From Spirulina sp. CCY15215 (GTDB lineage: Bacteria > Cyanobacteriota > Cyanobacteriia > Cyanobacteriales > Spirulinaceae), in the NCBI RefSeq assembly GCF_016888125.1, contig NZ_JACSWA010000443.1, positions 1 to 63,174 of the forward strand: a stretch of 63,174 nucleotides of DNA, read 5' to 3'. A program made the translations under genes and the position numbers. This document shows, in pieces, positions 57,320 to 63,174 of the stretch. The notes under the pieces are model-generated. The model saw nothing but the letters and a program-made list of their open reading frames with translations. It did not search any database and was not told the origin of the DNA. Numbering within the stretch: position 1 is the first letter of the stretch; each line of letters starts with the position of its first letter.

Positions 57320-57496
57320 TTGAGCAATATTGCCAATTTAACGAGTGAATTAGACCGAATCAGCCAACAAGTAGAAGGCGATCGCGCGATGCTAACCAGT
57401 GGGATACAAGTTATTGCTGATATGGCCGCAGAGATGAGAAGTTTGCGGGTAGACCACGATCGCGTTATTCAGCATCTTTGTAGTGAAGAGAGGTAG
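57320..57496 (+). CDS. possible 58-codon gene or remnant
   Basis: An open frame from TTG at 57320 to TAG at 57494 encodes 58 residues with a coiled-coil-like pattern (NLTSELDRISQQVEGDRAML, later MAAEMRSLRVDHDRVIQHL). It resembles small helical proteins common in cyanobacteria. No Shine-Dalgarno site and no ATG at the start, so it may be the 3' end of a decayed gene. Confidence 0.3.
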   Translation: MSNIANLTSELDRISQQVEGDRAMLTSGIQVIADMAAEMRSLRVDHDRVIQHLCSEER

Positions 57497-57553
57497 CAGA
57501 AATTAAATAAGAATCTATAGGATATAATTGCTTATTGTTGATTATTCATTAAA

Positions 57554-57739
57554 ATGACTCGCGGAAAAATTCTGGCTATTATTACCGGAGCAATTTCTAT
57601 CTTTTTAGCTCTTGTCTATTTGATTTTAGTTGAATTGCTCGACTTTCGGGGGGAAATGATTCCCGCTCCTGTTACAATGTTCATCTTTGGGAAAGATATT
57701 ATTTCACAAGAGGCGATCGCCTCTCTTTTCTGGTTCTAA
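57554..57739 (+). CDS. small membrane protein
   Basis: This 61-residue protein has one transmembrane helix (about 7-28, from ILAIITGAISIFLALVYLI) and a short amphipathic tail ending in SLFWF. Its form suits a single-pass thylakoid or plasma membrane protein, and it looks like a conserved cyanobacterial small protein. Function is unknown. It is 36 bases before the PanE-like gene on the same strand. Confidence 0.55.
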   Translation: MTRGKILAIITGAISIFLALVYLILVELLDFRGEMIPAPVTMFIFGKDIISQEAIASLFWF

Positions 57740-57775
57740 GTTCTCCAAATTTTGATTAGTAAAGTTTAGCTTTTC

Positions 57776-58717
57776 ATGGGATTTATGCAAAGTTATGCCA
57801 TTATCGGAACTGGTGCAGTGGGAGGGTATTATGGAGCTTGTTTGCAAAAGGCGGGTTTTCCTGTTCACTTTCTCCTCCGTAGCGACTACGATCGCGTTAA
57901 AGAAAAAGGCTTGATCGTTGAGTCTATTTACGGAGATTTTACTCTACCTCGGGTTAATGCCTATCGCGATCCGTCACAAATGCCTCAATGCGATGTCATT
58001 ATCGTGGCTTTAAAATCTACACAGAATCACCTTCTTCCTCAGCTTCTTAAGCCTCTAGTGGGGGAGAATAGTATTATTATTCTTTTGCAAAATGGGCTAA
58101 ATTTTGAAAGGGAAATTGCCAAAATCTTCCCGCAAAGTTTTATCATGGGAGGATTATGTTTCATTTGTGCCAATAAAATCACTGCGGGTCATATTCGTCA
58201 TCTCGACTATCAAGAAATTGTTTTAGCTGAATATGCCTTAAACTATCAATCTTGTGGAATTACGGGACGAATGGAGGCGATCGCCAAAGACTTCCAGAAA
58301 GCGAATGTAAAAATTGCTTTAAAAGCAGACTTATTACAAAGTCGTTGGGAAAAACTCGTTTGGAATATTCCCTACAATAGTTTATCGGTAATTCTCAATG
58401 CAACTACCCAAGCAATAATGGGCGATCGCCATAGTCGTCAACTCGTGGAAGCAATAATGCAGGAAGTGGCGATCGGTGCGAGAAGTTGTCAGCGAGAAAT
58501 TAGTGCAAGTTTCATTGTAAAAATGTTGTCTCATACTGAAAACATGAAACCCTATTTAACCAGTATGAAATTAGACTATAATTTTAAACGACCGTTAGAA
58601 ATCGAAGGAATTTTAGGTAATGCGTTGGAAATGGCAAGAGAAAAAGCAACTGAATTGCCCAAAATCTCCATGCTTTATCAACAACTTAAATTTTTAGATA
58701 CTCAAAACCGAAAATAA
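57776..58717 (+). CDS. 2-dehydropantoate 2-reductase (PanE/ApbA) family protein
   Basis: This NADPH-dependent reductase (313 aa) has GTGAVGGYYG (11-20) at the N-terminus, the substrate-linked VALKSTQN segment, ILLQNGLN, and KLVWNIPYNSLS, as in ketopantoate reductases. In pantothenate synthesis PanE makes pantoate. Because cyanobacteria often hold several such paralogues, the exact substrate is not certain. ATG at 57776 (or 57785) starts it; it precedes rsmG by eight bases, so the two are probably one transcript. Confidence 0.85.
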   Translation: MGFMQSYAIIGTGAVGGYYGACLQKAGFPVHFLLRSDYDRVKEKGLIVESIYGDFTLPRVNAYRDPSQMPQCDVIIVALKSTQNHLLPQLLKPLVGENSIIILLQNGLNFEREIAKIFPQSFIMGGLCFICANKITAGHIRHLDYQEIVLAEYALNYQSCGITGRMEAIAKDFQKANVKIALKADLLQSRWEKLVWNIPYNSLSVILNATTQAIMGDRHSRQLVEAIMQEVAIGARSCQREISASFIVKMLSHTENMKPYLTSMKLDYNFKRPLEIEGILGNALEMAREKATELPKISMLYQQLKFLDTQNRK

Positions 58718-58725
58718 TATTTTTG

Positions 58726-59490
58726 ATGGGCTTTGCCTATCCTATAGCGATGAATGAAGTATGTTTAGATATGGCGATCGCGCAAGAAATTTTGCAAATC
58801 TCGAACTGGCAACCAGAGGAAAAACACCTACAACAATTTCAACAATTATACGCACAAATTATCTTAAAAAATAAATCTAGCAATCTCACGGGAATTACGG
58901 AACCCCAAGACTTTCTCGAAAAACATATTTGGGATGCGATCGCCGGAATTTCTCCCTTAGAAATATTGGGTCAAGAAGATGAAATGAAAACGGCGATCGA
59001 TATTGGTACAGGAGGAGGTTTTCCTGGAATTCCTATCGCGATCGCCTGCCCAAACTATCAGATAACGCTTTTAGATTCAGTGCGTAAAAAAATGCTGCTT
59101 TTAGATGAGATAATAACAGCATTAAACCTACAAAATGTCAAGACTTTAATCGGACGTGCCGAGGAAATCGGACAAGATACAAACCAGAGGGAATCTTACG
59201 ATTTAGTCTCGATTAGAGCCGTAGCATCTCCCTCTGTTTGCGCTGAATATGCCCTCCCTTTATTGAAAATAGGCGGTATTGCAATTTTATATCGAGGACA
59301 GTGGCAGGAAGAAGAAACCGAAAATTTAACTCCTGTTGTCACAAAGTTAGGCGGCCAAATTCAATCGATCGCCTCTTTTCAAACTCCCTTAACCAACAGT
59401 ATTCGTCATTGCCTTTATTTAGAGAAAAAAGTACCAACTCTCCCTCAATATCCGCGTCGAGTTGGTATTCCCACTAAACACCCACTTTAA
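58726..59490 (+). CDS. rsmG: 16S rRNA (guanine-N7)-methyltransferase RsmG
   Basis: RsmG methylates N7 of the guanine at position 527 in 16S rRNA. The protein (about 254 aa) has the family sequence LTGITEPQDFLEKHIWDA, the SAM motif DIGTGGGFPGIP (92-103) and VSIRAVASPSVCAEYALPLLK. The start is not certain: ATG 58726 or ATG 58750, neither with a clear ribosome site; the family core begins about residue 20. Convergent with the TPR gene, five bases apart. Confidence 0.95.
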   Translation: MGFAYPIAMNEVCLDMAIAQEILQISNWQPEEKHLQQFQQLYAQIILKNKSSNLTGITEPQDFLEKHIWDAIAGISPLEILGQEDEMKTAIDIGTGGGFPGIPIAIACPNYQITLLDSVRKKMLLLDEIITALNLQNVKTLIGRAEEIGQDTNQRESYDLVSIRAVASPSVCAEYALPLLKIGGIAILYRGQWQEEETENLTPVVTKLGGQIQSIASFQTPLTNSIRHCLYLEKKVPTLPQYPRRVGIPTKHPL

Positions 59491-59495
59491 CAGAT

Positions 59496-60626
59496 TTAAT
59501 CCCAGTCTTTTAACAACTCATTCACTCGGGCGACTCCTTCGGAATTATTTTGTTGTTGATACAAAGAAAGAGCAGTTTTTAAAGAGGCGATCGCTTCATC
59601 TGTCCGTCGTCGTCCTTTCAAAGCAAGCGCTAAATTGTAGTGCGCTAACGCATTATTGGGGGCAAGTTCTACAACTCGACGATAAGAAGATGTTGCCATT
59701 AAAAACATATCTCGACTCAGCCAAAATGTTCCTAGGGCAAGATGGGCATCGGCTGAGTTAGGAGCCAGATAAGTCGCTTGACGAAATGCCTCTTCTGCGG
59801 CCTCCATTTCTCCTTGAGTTTGCCGGATTTTCCCGATCTGAATCTGAACTTGAGGATTATCGGGTTCGAGGCGCAAAACCTCTTCTAAAATAGCAACCCC
59901 GCTATCATAATCTCCCTGTTGGAGCAGGGCAACGGCTAAAGGAAGTTTGATTTTGACTTCGCTAGGATATTCGAGTTGTGCTTTTTGCAGTAGCGCGATC
60001 GCTTGGGAAGGTTGTCCTTGTTCGAGAAGAACGACCCCGATCGTCCCGTAAATATCGCCGCTATTCTCGAAGTTCTGAACGATACGTTGGTAGGTTTGGA
60101 TCGCCTCGTTATAGTTGCCCAAACGCAACTGAGCGACGGCCAACCCTAAATAGTTATCTTTATTCTTGGGTGCGATGGCGATCGCCCGTTGATAAGCGGT
60201 TACTGCACCTGTATAGTCTCCAGTTTTTGCCGACGCATAGCCCAAACCATAATAAAAATCAGCATTATTCGCCTCGAGTTCTACGGCTCGGCGATAGGCA
60301 GTGACAGCAGCCGAATAGTTTTCCCGGTTAGCTTGTAAGTAGCCCAGTCCAGAGAAAATGCGCGGGTTATTGCGATCCAATTGTGCGGCTTGTTCGTAAA
60401 TTTGAATCGCTGCGTCGTAATTTCCAGCCTCCGAGAGTTCCCGGCCTTGACGCAAAAGGGCGCTCAATTGACTGTTGGTGGCGTTTTGAGAGAGTAAAAG
60501 GGTTTCATTACTCGGTTTTGGGGCTGCAATACCCTCGGGTGAGGAGGCGATCGCGGGAGCAATTCCCACAACTACCGAGCAGGTCAAAGCCATGCCGACT
60601 ATATTGGTGAAAAATCTGATACCCAT
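59496..60626 (-). CDS. exported TPR-repeat protein
   Basis: A signal peptide (residues 1-28, ending APAIAS) precedes about eight TPR units across residues 50-370, with the typical AIQIYEQAAQLDRNNP, AVTAYRRAVELEANNA and AIAIAPKNKDNYLGLA spacing of 34. TPR scaffolds bind partner proteins; a location in periplasm or lumen is predicted. No catalytic domain. The gene is alone, with convergent rsmG at one end. Confidence 0.88.
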   Translation of the reverse strand: MGIRFFTNIVGMALTCSVVVGIAPAIASSPEGIAAPKPSNETLLLSQNATNSQLSALLRQGRELSEAGNYDAAIQIYEQAAQLDRNNPRIFSGLGYLQANRENYSAAVTAYRRAVELEANNADFYYGLGYASAKTGDYTGAVTAYQRAIAIAPKNKDNYLGLAVAQLRLGNYNEAIQTYQRIVQNFENSGDIYGTIGVVLLEQGQPSQAIALLQKAQLEYPSEVKIKLPLAVALLQQGDYDSGVAILEEVLRLEPDNPQVQIQIGKIRQTQGEMEAAEEAFRQATYLAPNSADAHLALGTFWLSRDMFLMATSSYRRVVELAPNNALAHYNLALALKGRRRTDEAIASLKTALSLYQQQNNSEGVARVNELLKDWD

Positions 60627-60702
60627 TAGTTTGTTTTGGTGTGTGTGAGGTAAATCTCAAAGAATCTTAACATCTCTCAGGAATTTGAGAGAATAACCTC
60701 CG

Positions 60703-60733
60703 AAAAAAAAGCAAGCCGTTATCGTGCGGCTTG
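60703..60733 (-). terminator. intrinsic terminator after the YggT gene
   Basis: On the minus strand the stem CAAGCCG/CGGCTTG (60712-60718 with 60727-60733) with an 8-base loop is followed by eight T's (the A run at 60703-60710 on the plus strand). It lies 64 bases past the YggT stop at 60797 and looks like a good Rho-independent terminator. Confidence 0.8.
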
Positions 60734-60741
60734 TTGTCTGA

Positions 60742-60780
60742 GCTTGCTACATTGGCTTGCTACATTGGCTTGCTACATTG
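60742..60780. repeat. three tandem 13-bp repeats
   Basis: Three exact copies of GCTTGCTACATTG run without gaps between the terminator hairpin and the YggT stop. Noncoding slippage repeat. Confidence 0.95.
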
Positions 60781-60796
60781 GGACCTAGAGCCTATC

Positions 60797-61081
60797 TTAA
60801 AGTAAAGTTCTTAATAAACCTTGTTGTCCGACCAAAATTTCCCGGAGAAGTGAAACAATACCCACCCAAATAATAGGTGAAATATCAACACCTCCAATGG
60901 GTGGAATAATTTTGCGAGTCGGAATCAAAAAAGGTTCTGTGGGAATGGCGATCGCCTTGAAAGGAAAGCGCGTTAATTCAACTTGGGGATACCAGGTCAG
61001 AACAATCCGAAAAATAAACAAAAAGATAGTTAAACCCAGTAAGAGATTGAGAGCAATTAAGACAAAATCAGCAATATTCAT
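60797..61081 (-). CDS. YggT family membrane protein
   Basis: A short YggT-type protein (94 aa) has two hydrophobic segments (residues 1-27 and about 72-86) and the family loop WYPQ followed by PTEPFLIPTRKIIPP. In cyanobacteria and plastids relatives (YCF19/YlmG-type) affect nucleoid and cell division placement. The ATG at 61081 is preferred to a TTG seven codons upstream. A terminator follows at 60733-60703. Confidence 0.88.
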   Translation of the reverse strand: MNIADFVLIALNLLLGLTIFLFIFRIVLTWYPQVELTRFPFKAIAIPTEPFLIPTRKIIPPIGGVDISPIIWVGIVSLLREILVGQQGLLRTLL

Positions 61082-61172
61082 ATAACTAAAAATCGAATTC
61101 AATATTTTCTCATTCTATTTTATCAGTCTAGACAAAAAAATACTTTTTTCTCTTGCCTGTCGTCTATCTTCC

Positions 61173-62198
61173 TCAAATCGCTTCCTGAATATCTTGTATT
61201 AGCTCATCGATTCGCGATCGCCTTGTCTCCCAAGAACACATAAAACGAACATTTCCAACCCCAATAAACGTATAGAAATGCCATTTTTTTGCTCTTAAGG
61301 CAGAAATAACGCGATCGGGTAACTTGACAAAAATAGAATTTACTTCTCTGGGAAACATTATTTCGATATCGGGAATCTTCTTTAATTCCTGTTCAAAATA
61401 CTCAGCAGATTGATTCGCGTGTCGAGCATTTTTAAGCCAAGCATCCGTTTCTAAAATCCCCAAAAAAGGGGCAGAAATAAAGCGCATTTTTGAGGCTAAT
61501 TGCCCTCCTTGTTTGCAACGATAGGAAAAATCTTCAGCCAAATCTTTATTAAAAAATAAAATTGCTTCTCCCAAAGGCAACCCATTTTTTGTTCCCCCAA
61601 AACACAAAACATCGACTCCAATTTTCCAAGTTAGCTCCGCAGGAGTCACATTCAAAGCAGCAACAGCATTGGCAAATCTTGCCCCATCCAGATGAACTTT
61701 TAAATCATACTGTTGGGCGATCGCGTGAATGGCTGCCAGTTCCTCCAGAGTATATAATGTGCCTAATTCCGTTGCTTGAGTCAGGCTAATTACTTTTGGT
61801 TTGGGATAGTGAATATCTCTGCGTTTGGTCACGAGAGACTCGATCGAATCTGGTGTTAATTTGCCCTGTTCCCCATGACCCAATAATAGTTTAGAACCAT
61901 TTGAGGTAAATTCTGGCGCTCCACATTCATCCGTCTCAATATGGGACAGTTCGTGACAAATAACACTATGATAAGATTGGCACAAAGAAGCCAACACCAA
62001 AGAGTTTGCCGCAGTTCCATTGAATACGAAAAACACTTCGCAATCAATTGCAAAAAGTTCTCGGAAATAATCTGCCGCTTTTTGCGTCCACTCATCTTCT
62101 CCATAAGCTAAAGCACTATCTTGATTCGCTTTGAGAAGATAATCCATTGCCTCGGGGCAAATTCCCGCATAATTGTCGCTGGCAAATTGTTCGAGCAT
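61173..62198 (-). CDS. ltaE: low-specificity L-threonine aldolase
   Basis: This PLP enzyme (341 aa) cleaves threonine or allo-threonine to glycine and acetaldehyde. It has the start FASDNYAGICPEAMDYL, GTAANSLVL, cofactor-contacting Asp171 (HLDGARFANA) and the Schiff-base Lys204 (FGGTKNGLP). Length and motifs are normal for the beta-eliminating lyase fold. It begins 21 bases after the stop of the upstream cupin gene on the same strand, so the two are likely co-transcribed. Confidence 0.92.
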   Translation of the reverse strand: MLEQFASDNYAGICPEAMDYLLKANQDSALAYGEDEWTQKAADYFRELFAIDCEVFFVFNGTAANSLVLASLCQSYHSVICHELSHIETDECGAPEFTSNGSKLLLGHGEQGKLTPDSIESLVTKRRDIHYPKPKVISLTQATELGTLYTLEELAAIHAIAQQYDLKVHLDGARFANAVAALNVTPAELTWKIGVDVLCFGGTKNGLPLGEAILFFNKDLAEDFSYRCKQGGQLASKMRFISAPFLGILETDAWLKNARHANQSAEYFEQELKKIPDIEIMFPREVNSIFVKLPDRVISALRAKKWHFYTFIGVGNVRFMCSWETRRSRIDELIQDIQEAI

Positions 62199-62219
62199 TG
62201 TTTGGGGGACTAGCAGAAA

Positions 62220-62831
62220 TTAAAATGTTTTGGCTGTGCGAGCTTTAGGATCGAAGACAAAACGGCGATCGTAAATGGTCATGCCGTATAAATTAAAAGA
62301 AATAGTCGGTTTTTCTCCCATTGCTTCGACACAGTGAATGGCATCCGGTAGGAAACAGATAATATCCCCCGATGAGAAAGTGCGATCGCCTGCCCTTTCA
62401 ATGCGATCGAGGTTTTCGGCATCCGGCGATCGCTTCCAAAAAGTATTTTTTTCCTCACCATCCAACAACATCACCAGTCCCCAAGTCGCATGATTGTGAA
62501 TGGTCGAAACTCGTCCCCCTTCCCATGAAACCATTTGTACTGTAATTGGGTATCCAGGTTCGTCATAAAGCATAGAAACAGCCCAGCCCTTTTGAGGATC
62601 TGGGAATGTATATTGTAGTTGTAGCCAAGGCGAATCATCCATTAAGCGCCGGACTCGGGGACAGATTCGCTTGAGACGCTCGGCATCATCGTCAAAACGA
62701 GCGAGAATGCTATCGAGATCGGCGAGAAATTGATACAAGCGATAGGGAGTTGTCAGGATTTTCTCATCCTCTGCGGCTTTTAACTCTTGACAAGTACCGT
62801 GGTCTGTGACCAACCAATTCCGACCGTTCAT
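62220..62831 (-). CDS. cysteine-dioxygenase-type cupin
   Basis: This 203-residue cupin has metal-binding His112-x-His114 (TIHNHATWG) and His166 (DAIHCVEAMG), the arrangement of bacterial thiol dioxygenases. Substrate could be cysteine, 3-mercaptopropionate or a related thiol; not decided by sequence. The ATG at 62831, with AAAGGA upstream, is preferred to the TTG seven codons earlier. It leads the threonine aldolase gene, suggesting a shared amino-acid catabolic unit. Confidence 0.8.
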   Translation of the reverse strand: MNGRNWLVTDHGTCQELKAAEDEKILTTPYRLYQFLADLDSILARFDDDAERLKRICPRVRRLMDDSPWLQLQYTFPDPQKGWAVSMLYDEPGYPITVQMVSWEGGRVSTIHNHATWGLVMLLDGEEKNTFWKRSPDAENLDRIERAGDRTFSSGDIICFLPDAIHCVEAMGEKPTISFNLYGMTIYDRRFVFDPKARTAKTF

Positions 62832-63174
62832 TAGCTTTCCTTTTTGTATCAAACAATGTTTCCATTTTTCCTTTATAAACTATACCTCTCCTGCGATCGG
62901 GTATTTACTTTTTAGTGGGAATGGTCTTTTTTAGCAGTTTTTTCGGTAGAGTCATCATAAAAAACTTTTTTTTTGTTGACTTTGATTAGATAAATTAATA
63001 TCTTTTTAGGTCTTTTTCAGTTTTTTCTCAGTCATCCGAGAATTTTATTTGCTATATTGTTGTCTACGCTGAAGCAATGTCAGGAACCTCAGCCTAAAGG
63101 CGTGAGGCTTGAAAGAGAAATCTAACAAGCCATTCTGACCAGACTAAGTACCCCGCGTACTACGTTATTTGGGT
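62832..63174. other. gene-free window end with a hairpin
   Basis: No complete gene is seen. The left part (62880-63060) is very AT-rich and probably holds the promoter of the cupin gene. At 63087-63107, CCTCAGCC-TAAA-GGCgTGAGG forms a strong stem with one bulged base. A short frame passing through it ends at a stop near 63123 (LKQCQEPQPKGVRLEREI). It may be the edge of a mobile element or the 3' end of a gene; this cannot be settled inside the window. Confidence 0.4.

Overview
The window comes from a cyanobacterium. The palindrome GCGATCGC (HIP1) occurs throughout genes and gaps on both strands. There is a gene for the photosystem II lumenal protein PsbU, a devBCA-type exporter operon, a DUF1350 protein and several small exported proteins typical of the phylum. 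No rRNA, tRNA, CRISPR array or intact insertion sequence was seen. The species cannot be told from the sequence alone.

Layout. 0-4 kb: a short exported peptide, psbU, ilvB (with an unusual C-terminal zinc ribbon) and a membrane-anchored protein of unknown function. 4.1-11.2 kb: two very large, tightly coupled genes (1057 and 1297 aa). The second is an SF2-type helicase with a possible nuclease-like N-terminus. The first is unrecognised, with a C-terminal part that could be an RNase H/PIWI-like fold. This is the best candidate for an undescribed conflict (defence) system. 11.2-13.4 kb: polyphosphate kinase. 13.5-23.2 kb: a minus-strand island with a Snf2-type helicase carrying DUF3883, a small ribbon-helix-helix-like protein, a DUF1156 adenine methylase and a DUF499 ATPase. 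This set recurs in defence islands.

23-44 kb is mostly housekeeping: lipB, a DUF1350 hydrolase-like protein, an efflux adaptor lipoprotein, a Uma2 nuclease-like protein, a fatty acid hydroxylase, a devB-devC-devA operon whose ATPase is fused to a cyclic-nucleotide-binding domain, an SDR reductase plus acetyltransferase-like pair, a B12/radical-SAM protein, miaA, a GIY-YIG-like protein and an EF-G-like GTPase. A methyltransferase/restriction-nuclease-like pair follows. Next is a chimeric remnant that joins the N-terminus of a SulP permease to the C-terminus of a universal stress protein at a HIP1 site.

44-63 kb: gyrB interrupted by two inteins (435 and 551 aa), two overlapping genes of which one looks RelE-like and the other may be, a CHAT-protease/nSTAND ATPase that has lost its expected C-terminal sensor, and two adjacent histidine kinases. 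The stretch ends with a PanE-like reductase, rsmG, a TPR protein, a YggT protein, a threonine aldolase and a cysteine-dioxygenase-like cupin.

Taken together, core metabolic and photosynthetic genes alternate with at least four blocks of genome-conflict genes (4-11, 13.5-23, 42-44 and 49-53 kb). Dispersed short palindromes, HIP1 hairpins and selfish inteins lie among them. Function calls rest on motifs read by eye; no database search was possible.
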